From Phallusia mammillata (taxonomy: Eukaryota; Chordata; Ascidiacea; Phlebobranchia; Ascidiidae), in assembly GCA_003260075.1 (NCBI GenBank), contig QLIY01000644.1, positions 23,331 through 87,330 on the forward strand: a stretch of 64,000 nt of DNA, read 5' to 3'. A program made the position numbers and the translations under genes. Below are positions 44,601 to 57,000 of this stretch, one piece after another. Each line of letters begins with the position of its first letter. The first letter of the stretch is position 1. Below the pieces are notes generated by a model, which was not told the origin of the DNA, made no database searches, and saw only the letters and a list, made by a program, of their open reading frames with translations.

Positions 44601-47600
44601 CCCAGGCGTTCGCCATAAAACGAACTACAGCGCCGATTAAACACACGAGCACCAATCCCACAACACTCGAACGGTTAATAGGTATTTTTATGCCACCACG
44701 ACAAACTTGGGCATGTCTCATTAAGGTATGCGTTGTGGAATGTGAATGTTTTGTGCATCCAAAGGTTTAATGCAATGTTACCCTAAAACACCGTGTTTGC
44801 GGTTAAAACTAAGGAAGTGTAGGCGAATGAAAGCGTGCAGGAAATGAGAAAGAGAAATTCGACAACTTGTCCCGAAGGGAATTGGTTTAGAACTGGTAAA
44901 CAGAACCGGAAAACAATACAGTTTTTTTTTTCAAACAACTAGTCAATTTGAGGCGTTTGGCGTTTTTATCCTTCCTGCCCATACCACCTGTTTCAAATTT
45001 TTGACAACCCTAACATGGAGAGTGCTATCACTGCGTTTTTTTGTGTGTTTTATCGTCTTTGTTGCTTTATAACAACTTTGTGTTATAATTTATGTCATTA
45101 CCCTGGTAGGGGTGTCTTGTAGGGGTGTCTTGTATGGGACGTCGAAACGTTGGTACGTTATAATAAAAACTGCTTAAACAGCCTCCTATTTGTTAACCCT
45201 AACCCAGCTCTATCAACAATATAGTATTATTTCAACGAAAAAAACAAGAAAAATTACAAACAAAGGCATTATACCGCAGGGCGGGAACTGGCCCTAGAGC
45301 AAACATTCTCCTAAAGACAAATCGCATCCATACCACAGTTCACATAGCGCTTAAGGAATGATTAACCTTGCCTATTGGGATAGTGTCAGTCACCCAGCAC
45401 AGTGGCGCTAGGGACAAACAAGTGTGCAAGTCGAGTGCTCTGCGATCTCACAAACAAGTGACGTCACGTCCATTGATTGGTTGAAAGGGTTTCAGAGTGC
45501 AAGGCGGTGGCTGTCATTTTTCCCTCAAAGCACCCAGCATTTAGTGGGTTTAGATGTTTAATTTCAAGATAGAAAATAGTTGATTTTGAGCAGTATTTTA
45601 ATACTATGTTGTTTATTGTATGTTTAAACACTGCATAGTTGAACAATTTTCGAGGTGCTTGTTCTTTGTTGTGGTCATGTAACGCAGTAAGCAATAGATC
45701 GTAGACCAAAAAGCAACAGAAAATTCTTGACAACAAACAAATTTATTGTATTTCTTTTAATGTCAAATGTATAATTGGGCACAACCCAAGCCAGGTACAA
45801 CGATTTTCACCTGTTTTTTGCAAGAACTGCATCTATAATCTCTACGAATCAGCGCATTACGAAGGGCCAAAGCGTTCTTAGTTGCAAGGCGTTTACAACC
45901 TTATAAAGTTATTAAAGGATAAAATAAAGGAATAACTAGATCAGCGAGTACAAACAAAATGCAAACAACAACCCAAGGTCGTGGGCACGCAGAGAGGTAT
46001 TTCAGGAACATCTTCTTGTGTCCTAGGGTCACAGAAAACCTGCGGATTTCGGGTAACTTGGGGTCATCGACACGAAATCACGTGATGATGGTGCGTGCCG
46101 CAGATAACGCAATTAACTAGCAAGTGTTTGGGGCACGACTGCCGTGATGTGATCAAGACTCATTTAGTGGTAAAATATGCGGCCCAATGCATTTTCGGCA
46201 AAAAACGCATTGCTATTTGGTTAACAAAAAAACGTTTTCAAATTATAAAACAACAGTAAATGTACCTCTTTTTTAGGTTGAAAATCCGTTTGCAGTTTGA
46301 ATATTCTTCAATAGGGCAATTGCCCTTCAACAACAACTGATATATATTGAACTGATTTTTCCACATCGAAGGACACGTTCAATTTAAAAGGCACGACCAA
46401 CCCATCGCGGTTTTAGCCAGAACTAAGAAGCGAAACAGTGTATTACAAGCTCGTCACGCCCGTACTGTTTCGGGGAAATCTACACTATGTGGCAACAAAC
46501 TAGCACAAAAACGTGAACCCTACGAACTGACGCCCGTGGGTTAATGCCTGTTGTCAGCCAAATACACGCTTCATGGCATATTCGTTGTCGATTGTTGCAG
46601 GATGTTTACGTTATAGCCCGGTTACAAGCGTCACCACAGCCCCGTATCAAGGCTTGTCTTTTTATCACAGCAGTGTAACTGTCCTGGGATGTAACTTTTA
46701 ATTACGTCTGCTTGCATGTGTGCGTTTAAATCGGGTTTAGGAGCAAGCTACATGCAGTGGAGCATCGTAAAAGTTTGGAAAAAAATCAGAGCATGGGGAA
46801 AGTCATTTTATGCAATGAACATACTAAAAGTAATACAAAAGTCCCGCCTGAAATTTCTGCTTTATAATAATGTATTTTAAGGTAGCCTTCGCCCCTAAAG
46901 CTGTACACGACTTAAGAGTTGACAAAAGACCACAAATAGCAACTGGGACTTTCCAGATAAAACCCAACTGAAAATCCATCGTGAAAGCAGCGAAACAATG
47001 CCTGAACTGAATACATACGAAGGCGGCATGCTGGCGTGGACCTCAGCCTGGTTTCGACGCTAACCGTTACATATTTCTTTTCTGCCTGCGAGTGACAGGT
47101 CGCTTGAGAAGGGGCGTCCCTGGCCTGTCACGCAGCCAAGCACTAAAAGCATGATGCGTCTCCGCGGTTTGATTTGTCGCAACGTGCTGCGTGACGATCA
47201 TACCGATGTGTGACGTCACTCGAGGGCAGGCACGCAGCTGCAAGAGACAAGGGATTGCCTTCAAAACGAAGATTTTGGCCATGTATTGAAAAAGAGTGAA
47301 ACCAATAGTAATGCACATTTTTAAACACAATGCCATTGCTTCAACCAAAAAAAACTTTACGGTTGAACTAAATTAAAGTTACTAACATACATGTCAATTA
47401 AGTTGTCCAACCCACTGGCAATAAAACAGGCAGCTCACTGACAGACTGATTGCAAACATAACGCATAGGGTGTTGCTTAACTAAGGACAAAACGAAACAA
47501 CCTGGAACAAAATATGAAATATGACTTTAAACATTATATCTTTGAGATGGAATGCTTGGAAAATCTGGTTATGTTCAGTAACGATTGTGCTTTGTAAACA

Positions 47601-49576
47601 TGAAATGCTTTAGAAAGTAAAAAGTTTCATTAACTCAAAACAATGAGCAGCTTGGATAGTGACAATTCATCACAGAACCAACACAACTGTATCCTGTTTG
47701 GGGCTGAGCGTGCCCACAGCGTATTTAAATAAAACAAACTATCAACACTACTGGGGCAACATTTACCACATTACATATCTTCTCTTCAGACAATTTTAAG
47801 TTGTTTATAAAGTTGGAATAAACTTAGTGGATTTCTTTTTGTTCATAAAATATCTCTAAAAAGGTGCAGCCCATTTCTCATCACTTTATGTAAAAACACG
47901 ATGACACAGACGTCAAGCTAAACTGATTTAACAAGAAATACTATGGTGTCTGCATACACACAAACCACAAGCTGCTTAAAGTTGACATGCTGTGATGTAC
48001 AAAACAATCTCGTGAGAGACAGAGTGTCCACAAGTACGACAAAACCATAATAAACATTTTTTGGCTTCAACAAAGTCGGTCTGTTCTCTCAGTACTATAA
48101 AAAGGTCAAATGCAGTTTCAAAATAGACCAACCTTTTATACACTGGATAAATTTATTTATTGCCAATGTTGCAATATATGCAAATGCTTTTGCATGGTGT
48201 CAAACTTCAGACTACAATGGTCATAAAACTGGTGGTTATATATGGTTATACTACCACAAATTTACATCTGTTACCTCACCCATGCAGCATTTTAACAATG
48301 TAATTTTATCAAATTGATGTTTTTTGATTGTTGATTTTAAACTATGTAACAATTAAAAGAGGTAAAAAAATGCAAAATATAAGATGCATTAGGGCTTTTT
48401 TATGCAGCAACCTTATTCTAATAACTTATATCGGTCTGCAAAAGGAATTAAGTGAATACACAAATATATTCAATGCACAGAACAGTGCTATACCAATTGC
48501 ACAAAGTTTTTAGCAATAGAAATGTGTTAATACACCTATTTTCAAGATGAAGTTTTCACAAAAGCATTGTTACTTAAGCATTGGTAGTTTAAAAATTGTT
48601 TTGTACACAAAAACAATTTGACCACATATAATTTGTCATTTAGTAATCACAGAAAGTTGTTCAAATATTTTAACACAAATTTATCATTTTAAAACTTCTC
48701 GCAAAAAAGTAGTTATTATTTAGATGAAGTAAAATTCAGAAATAAAGACATATATGTCTTCACTATATTGGACTATAGTCCAATAGACAAACAAAGTCTT
48801 TCTATTGGACAAAATATTTACTAAAAGTGTGAATTTTATTCCTAAAAGGCAAAAGAGGCCTAGCAACTCCCCCACAAAAGTTAAACACACAAACTAAAGC
48901 CAAAACATTGTATTTTGGCCTTTGAATAAATAAACATACCAAGTGCCAAGTAGAAAAAGTAAGATCACTATTCCTTTCTGCCATAAAACTTTACAACTCA
49001 AACCCACTTTAAAAATATGCTGCACAAGTTATAAATTGTTTACATTATACAAGCAGAATAGTAGGTAATATAGTTTACAAGAGAAACCTCTTTTTCCGTT
49101 GCACAAAAACACGCCAAACTTCTACTTTCCTTTCGTTGCCGTTTCCTTCGTCGTGGGTTGGGCAGTTGCGCAGCGATGCGTAACGAAATTATTTTGACAA
49201 TTCAGACGTTTATTGCATGATTTTTATGGCAGAAAAAACGAAACTCGAAAAAACGCAATGTTTTGCCACACTCCAACTGTAAACCAGGGCTAGATTGACC
49301 ATTACATAAAGGAACAACTTTTTAATTGAGAAATGAGGTAAAGGACACCAGAAAAAACTTTGACAGCCAAGTTTTCAGACGTTTCTCAGATTTTAAATCC
49401 ACCACAAAGCTGTTTTTCTAGTCGGCACTGATTTTTTTTTATTTCAAGATTTATTGGTTTCCAACATCGTTGTTATCTTATAAACATTTTACATCGTGAA
49501 ACATTTGAGTTACTTTTTTATCTCAGCTTGAATTGTATTGTTAGTGAGTGTACATGATGTCAATGGTCCTTAGACT
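41673..49576. other. 8-kb intergenic region upstream of TAOK; no gene assigned
   Basis: It probably holds TAOK 5' UTR and promoter plus distal calpain 3' flank. Short frames at 42124-42351 (minus, 75 aa), 42967-43233 (minus, 88 aa), 44500-44721 (minus, 73 aa with a hydrophobic Val/Leu/Ile stretch) and 47067-47348 (minus, 93 aa) are not recognisable and lack supporting splice context. 43.4-45.0 kb and 46.9-47.3 kb are somewhat GC-richer. A short GACGTCGAAACGT repeat motif lies at 45138-45150. Confidence 0.4.
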
Positions 49577-49923
49577 CAGGGAGTCGAACCGGAACTGAAC
49601 CCGAACCCGCGAACCGGTTTGAGCGGTTAATTTCATTAAACCCGAACCGAACCCGAACCGCTAATTACGATTATCTAAAAACCCGAACCGGAGTTGAACC
49701 CCATATTTTGGTTGGCGTTGAACCCGAACCGGAACCGAACCAGTAAAAAATGCGCGAGATAACACTTATAGGGCGTGTCAAAAATTACAGAGCACGGTCA
49801 AAATTATTTTGGAGTTTGATATAGCCAGGTAGATGATGGGTAGACTTAAATTGACATGAATAAAAATTTGAACCGGTTTAAAAACCGTAAACCGGTTCGG
49901 ACCAGATCATTTGCCCGAACCGG

Positions 49924-50006
<83 letters not shown>

Positions 50007-50047
50007 AACCGAACCTGAACCCATATGACAAGCGGTTCGACTCCCTG
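49577..50047. mobile_element. hAT-type MITE with GAACCGGAACC repeats and an 80-base poly-C
   Basis: Ends CAGGGAGTCGAACC and GGTTCGACTCCCTG are perfect inverted repeats, flanked by the perfect 8-bp duplication cttagact (49569-49576, 50048-50055). The interior is built of CCGAACC/CCGGAACC repeats and holds C80 (49926-50005). The Pro and Gly runs in frames across it are not proteins. Confidence 0.9.
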
Positions 50048-50055
50048 CTTAGACT

Positions 50056-51099
50056 ACAGAACGAATTTAGAGATTTTCGAACTAGCCTACAATCGTTTCA
50101 AAAATCAGGAAGCCTGTCGTATAGGCTATGTCGGTTGAAACTATAGCCTTAAATTAAGAACATATTCTGTGTCATACTAAACCGCTAAATTCATTTTGTA
50201 GTCTGATAGGAAGTATTTGTAAACCAGCTGAACCTTCTAAAAACTCTACTGAATTTCTCCAATTCGTAATAGAACTCCAAACGACCAAAGTTAGGTTAAG
50301 AAAAGCTAGTATAGAGTAACATTCCTACCTTATGCTCCGCACAAGTCCAGTTCATAACAATTAAGGTGGTTACCTTATCTTACTAGCCTAATGATGTTCT
50401 ATGTTTTGGTTAGCATTGACCAGTGGTTAGCAATGGAGTATTTTTTATGATTGAAATATGGATATGTACAAGTGCAAATTAACAAACAAACATGAATCAA
50501 CAACAAAAATACTTATCAAGCAGATTTAGAACGTTTCGATTCAACACAATAAGAGCACAGTTTGGGGTGGCTACAAATATAAGGCTAAAACTGAATAAAA
50601 AAAAACACAGTTAAAATATAATTTTCAGGTACAGAAGTTTTTGCGTAGCTGCAAGAATTACAGCATATTGGCAATGGCTTTTTACTTGAGGTTTGGTTCG
50701 TTTGAAGAACAGATCAGTTGGTGTCAAATGCCTTAGCTACGGCAATAGATGTTGATTTAGGCGAAAATCGCACACATACATTTTCAACATGCTGGAATTA
50801 GAAAAAAGCCTAAAAGCAAACTCAAGCAGCACATGATATGTGGAAATGATATAAGCAGGGCGCGGCGTAAATACTGCTAGGAAGTTACGTTTCGTGGTTT
50901 TTGCGTTGGGGACAAGCGCTAGGGGCGATTTTAATCAGGGATTCAAGTGTGACGTCATACAACTGTGACGTCATACAATGTTGAGTCGTCTTTAAAGACA
51001 ATACGCATTTACAGATTTGCTGTTTGGATGCAAGAAAAACCGAAAGGTGCAGCAGCAAAAAAATGTGATAAAAAAATCATTTTTTCACATTTCAACATC
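50056..51099. other. 3' flank of the calpain gene
   Basis: AT-rich with no coding frame I can support. No canonical AATAAA close to the calpain stop was identified. Confidence 0.4.
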
Positions 51100-54000
51100 C
51101 TAGTGAAGTTGTTCAAGGTCCACAGGTTTTTCGGTGAAGATTCGCAGAAGAAAGGTGCCGCTTTTCGATGCGTAGAACGTTGACGGCACTATGACGTAAT
51201 AACCGGGGCTGAGAAGGCCGGTGATGGTAACTTCACGACGATTGATGTAAGAACCGCTAGACATCACTTCGTAGTTTCGACTGAAATATCTTGCGTCCAG
51301 TTTTCGAGTTGGGCGCTCGCTTACCTACGTGCAATAGGAAATAGTAAAGAAACTGGAATGTGCAGCATAAAATTAATGCAAGCAACAGTGCTTGTGATCC
51401 AACTTTCGGCGGGTTCAGCACTGAGCCTGTGTAGCTCAGTTGGTAAAGCGCGAGTCACGAAAAGACTCATGTCGTGGGTCCGTGATTCAGGATATCGTCC
51501 TCAATAGCCCTGACTAATTATGATTTAGGAAGTAGGAAACTTGTTCCTTTTTGTGATTTATCTACGGTCCTATATGGTCGTAAACAGTGACATTTATTTA
51601 TTATTTTAAACCACAAAGAATCACAAATATGATGTTTGACTTTTTCAGCTTTGTAGCAATAAAACCTTACGAAACTTGTTCGAAATAATGCGATTCTGTT
51701 TGAATAATGAAGAGATGCCCCCCCCCCTTACGAAACTTGTTCGAAATAATGCGATTCTGTTTGAATAATGAAGAGCTAAATAGACCCAATGCTAAATAGA
51801 CCCAATAGATATCTGTGTATCAACTTGTTACATAAAACTGTTTGTTTAAATACGAGTTTTTAACACAAAAAGATTCTTACCGTTTTGATATTTGTAAGCT
51901 AATGCTAAAACTAATGGCATTGTTAGTAATTCAACGAGACTTGCACTAGAAATGAGGGGGGACACAAATATTTTGTAATACTGCGTTACAAAAACTTTCA
52001 AAATTGTCTTAAAAATATGGATAAGCACCAACCCTGAAAATGTTCACAGAGAGATACAAGTTTTCAACTCCTTTTGATCTTGCAACTCTCCTGTATTCCT
52101 GCATCAGCCCGAGAACAATAGAACATTTTCCTTCCTCCTCTGGTTCATCCTCCACAGGATCAAAGTCATCTGTGCAACAAATACACAGGTTTGAGCGAAT
52201 TTGTTTTCTGTTATTGTTCATTTAAACGGAGATAATATGCAAATGTGCTCATAGACTAGCCCAGTGGTCCCCAACGGATAAAGAAATTTTAACATTTAAA
52301 ATTTTACCTGTGGTTTGTAAATAGATACTATAGCTCTGGGAGTACAACCTGTGAAGTTGATAAAAGATCTGATTTTAAATGATCTTTGTATGATTTAGCA
52401 TCGGCTATGTAGTCTACTAGGGAGAAATGAACATGTTTTAAATTGTTTAAGGAGGAATTCGTTGTTTGGGAACCACACCATTGTGTACACACATCAAAAT
52501 ATATGTAGCCGACTTCAAGTCAAGATTGAAAGTCAGTTTCATTGTTCATATTATGCCAGGTCCCTAAAGTCATCATACCGAACCACATATTAATGTCATA
52601 TTTCAGTACTTTTTGCGTTTTCGAACTGTGCAGCTCATTTGGTAGAGCGCCAGCCCCTGACATAGTCCTGTCGCGGGTTCGAATTTCACCGCTGGATATT
52701 TCTATTCCATGCCTTGTTGTATCGAAATGCTTGGGAGACCATGCAGTTTGATTCGTTGAATACATTCAATATGTCTGGTGTCCTATGCTAGATTATTATT
52801 TTACATAGCCACCGTTTCTTGCTTTAGTGTAGATATTTTCCATGATTTCCTATTTTATAAGTAAACTAATAACATGTGTAAAGCCGTAATCACTACCTCA
52901 TTCAGACTTGTGAGTTGGGCCGGGTTCGGGCTTAAATTTCACAAAAAACAGGCTTGATTTGGCCCTGACTTTGCATTGGGCATAATTTTGACCGCATTTT
53001 TAAAGTATTTTGGGCCTGATTCGGGTTTTAGTTGAAAAAAAAAAACGAGTTTGACTCGGGTTTCGGGCATGGTGCTTTCGGGTTCGGGCCTCAATTTTAG
53101 ACCCGCTTATAAATCCCATTACTTACCTGGTTCGCGGAGTTCCATGAAGTACTGAGGATTGGTTTCATACGAATACAAATCGTTCCTACTTCCACCAGCT
53201 GTTTTGCCCGAAATCCATTCGCCGTTAATTGTAGACCGAAGCCACCTGGAAAAAGTGGCAAAAGTTGGCATGAGTGACTGGAAGCAATGTATGGCAACCC
53301 AGTTGAATAATGGGTTTCGAATTTCGTAAATCCTAATAACCAATGTTTTAGATAAGTGGTTCCAAAACTTTTTTATTCCATGGCCCAAATCTTCATTCAC
53401 AATCATCACATGCTGTCATAATTTATAAAAAAAACACAATAGGGTCACAAGCGCTTAATACCAGCTTATTTAATAATAATACACAGTTCAGGTATCTCTG
53501 TGGCCCAATCAAATGTTTTTGTGGATTACTGCTACCCTATAAAACAGTTGTAAAAATCACTATTCTTGATGGTAGCTAAAACTCTATGCTATTTCGAATA
53601 GGATTTCAAAACTAAATCTAGCATGTATGGGACGTCGAAACGTCGAATATTGCAATAAAAAGCTGTTGGAAGAGCAATATTCGTTTATACAGTATGCCTG
53701 GCAGCAACAGCTTTTATACTAAATAATATAAAGTTCGTCTTTGCTTGACCATTAACTGACCTGTCCCCTGTGGGCGCGCCGTCGCTGTCAAAATCAGGTC
53801 CCACAGTGCAAATGGTGAGGTCAGTGAAAAAATGCGAAAGGTCATCGAAGGTCATCCACCATTGTCCGTTGTCCTTGTCCACGTGCATACTTCGCTTCAC
53901 ATCCTCGCTTACAAAATCCCAAGTGTGCGATCTGTGAATGAATAGTAAACATTTGTAGTTAATACTGGTATCACTCGATACCTTGACGTATTGTAGGTTG

Positions 54001-57000
54001 TTTGTTTGTTTGTTGTCCTAGGTGGGCGGACAAAGCCTGAATGCCTTATGCTTACAATCAGTCCGACGTTAAACTGCTTGTTTCACTGCACTGTCTGTAA
54101 CAAATAATTTTTTGATCGTTTATGCCTTAAATTTAGTTCAACCCATCAGGTTACACTCCGTGTCGGAGAAATTGTCGCTCAAGTTTCCTGCTCTTGGAAA
54201 CAGAAGTGGCCGAGAAAGGATTAGAATCAACAACCTTGTGCCAAAACAAAAAAGGCGGTTGCGCTCACAACTCAGCCATCTTGGCAAGAAGGGATGGGAA
54301 ACATGCGGCCTCCAATCTAGCTAAATATACTTCCAACGCCATATGGTTAACTCGTAGGGTTAAAAAAACAGTTTATGCAGACTCAATGAGGAGCCTTCAT
54401 AATGAAGGATTCACCACCCCAAGAAATAATCTTTAAAAAACAGCTAAAATTTTGCACGTAAAAATCAACTTATAAATACAAACTCACTCGTCACTCCAGT
54501 CACCTTTCCATTCAGTGGAGCTTCCCCAAGGATTTCTCAGTTTTACCAAATTCACGTAAGCACCTCGGTACGCCACCTATCGGTAAAATTTAGACATGAT
54601 TACAATAGCTGAGTGAGAGGGTGCGTCAAACGCCTGCTTGACCGTTGTTATCTTTTTATCTGGTCAATGTCTATCATCAATGCAAATGTTTACAGTAGTT
54701 TGATTACAGATATCTGGCCTAGACGTAAATGATGCAGGAAGCAATCTAACTAGCAAAATATGTTGTAATATGTTCAGAACCTATTTTTAACCAGACTTCA
54801 ACAAGATATGACACCAAATATACAGCTATGAAGGGCCACGCTTAGTACACAAATCTGATTTGATGCCATAACGTTGTAAACTTTGATTAACTAAAGCGCA
54901 TACAACGGTCCGGTTGGGCTGAGCAGAAAAAGTAGCCTATAACTAATAAAGGTGTTCCAGATTTATTGCTCGGTATTCGACCAGGTGTTAATTAAAATGT
55001 GTAAACATCATGCGATGGTGAGTAATTGTTTGAACAAAGCTACATCGCAAAAGCTGGAACTTTCTCCCTACAACTGGTACGTTTGAACTTTTATTAAAAA
55101 TACAGCAACTAAATTATTGTACCGCTCTGTAGTTACATGGCAACCTCATAGCACTTTTTGCCTAAATAGAAGTTTTTCTTTGTCCAGAAGAATAAATTAC
55201 CTCAAATTTGTATATCTTACCTTTGCCACTTGTAGAACTGCGTAAGCATGGGCGCTCACCAGTCCTGTATTCTTATCCACGCTTTCTGTAGTACCTTCGA
55301 TGCCAGCACAGGCAAAGCTGTCGTATTTCATAGCCCTGATTTATACATACAAAGTTAGTTAGCTGCTCAAGTCAAAGGAGAGATTGAAAGACTTGACAAT
55401 GATTGATATTTGTATATGCAGAGTAGTAAGTCGGGCCAAGTTAGTTGTTAAATTTAATTGAACAGTTTTAAATCGGGCCTGAATTCACACTTGCAAATTA
55501 ATCTTGGTATTTCTAACTATATATCTAACTCAGATATATAATTCAGATTTATTTTGATAAACATCAAATTCGAACCGGTTGGAGCCAAATTTGGGGCCAA
55601 ATTACAAACCCACATAAACCCTGGATTCACGATCCAGTTTTTAAGATTTTTTTACAGAAGTCTTCGCATGGTTGAAATTTTTCTTTTACTTTTTAAGCAC
55701 GGCAAATAAGTTGTCCGGTGTCTTGTTGCCAAGGTCATATGACATCACAATCCCTCCAGTAAGGTCTTCCATTCCGTCTTGGGTGAATCCTCCTTCTATT
55801 GCTTGGTATGAGTTGTGGAGTCTTGCCAATCAAAAACAAAACTGATTAAATGTTCTTCTAGTAACTATTGTTCCGTAGACTTTTAAACGATTTTATGAAA
55901 ACTGCATGACAGCCATGAAACCGTGTTTTCATATGCTTTCAAATGTTACATCAAGTTTCAATTTAAATAATTTAAACTATTTTCGCGCTTTTAGCCTGTA
56001 AAGTTTATTAGTGTGTCGCAAATTTGAAAAGTTATAAGAAGTGCTGCCCTTAATGGAATTAGTTTTGTCAGTGGGCTATTTTATTCTTCGCATAAGACCT
56101 TACCCACTAATCCTTACAAATACAAAATACAGCAGTCTTATCACAAGAACTCACTTTGCGTAAGCCTTTTCCACAAGAGGAAGCCAGAACTCGCTGCGGT
56201 CGCTCGATTTTCCGAAGCAAAGTGATCCGCGAATTGTAGGAAGGGCGTCATCTACTATGACGTCAACCCACTTTCCAAATCGCCAGAAACGAAAGTGAAA
56301 CATTCCCACGTAATCGGCCCCTTGCATTACCTGATCTTCTGGGATCACCTGCAACGCAAGCGGAAATATAATTTCGTGCGTTTATTTAATTAATATTTTT
56401 AACTTGAGTTTGATAGCTGCTTGCAAAATCGGAAAATCTATTAACACTATAACTCACGTCAGACGCACATTTAGCTGATTTTCGATTTCGATAGGTGGCG
56501 CAAAGAGCACAATCACCCATTTGAAACGGTATATCTCCAAAAATGCTAAAAATTAGAGCTTTCCAGGTTGGGTTTGGTATTTATACTAAAAGGTCAATAA
56601 CATTAACTTTAAAACTTTGTTACTAATGTTCAATTTTAAAAAACCTTATATACCAACTTTACCCCTTTTAGCTCCAAAATTAAAATTTCAGCTTTTTTGC
56701 ACCACCTATGGAAATTAGATAAATATGGGGCGGATGTGAGTTATGGTGTTAGTAGTTCTATTTGCAAACCCACGCGTGTTAGACTTGCGTTTTGTATATA
56801 CAGTAAACCTAGTTTAAACCCGATTCGATTAATCCGGATCTTCGCTTAATTCGGACAAACCTACTGTACTGTGTTTGTATTTGTACCTTTTTTAGGTATT
56901 TGGGAGACCTTGAAATGGCTGCACACGAAGCTAGGAACCAACAATTGCCCAGCATTCCTTGTCTAATATCTTCACTACTTGTTCCATCTTTGGTAAGTCG

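Noticed and set aside
49846..50146. Frames with long poly-Pro and poly-Gly
   Set aside because: They are translations of the C80 run inside a MITE.
52263..52487. hAT element (CAGTGGTCCCCAAC...TTTGGGAACCACACCATTG)
   Set aside because: The ends are suggestive, but no 8-bp target duplication is present and the inverted repeat needs gaps.
53357..53520. hAT end (AGTGGTTCCAAAACTTTTTT...TGGCCCA)
   Set aside because: Only one end resembles a known pattern; no partner end or duplication found.
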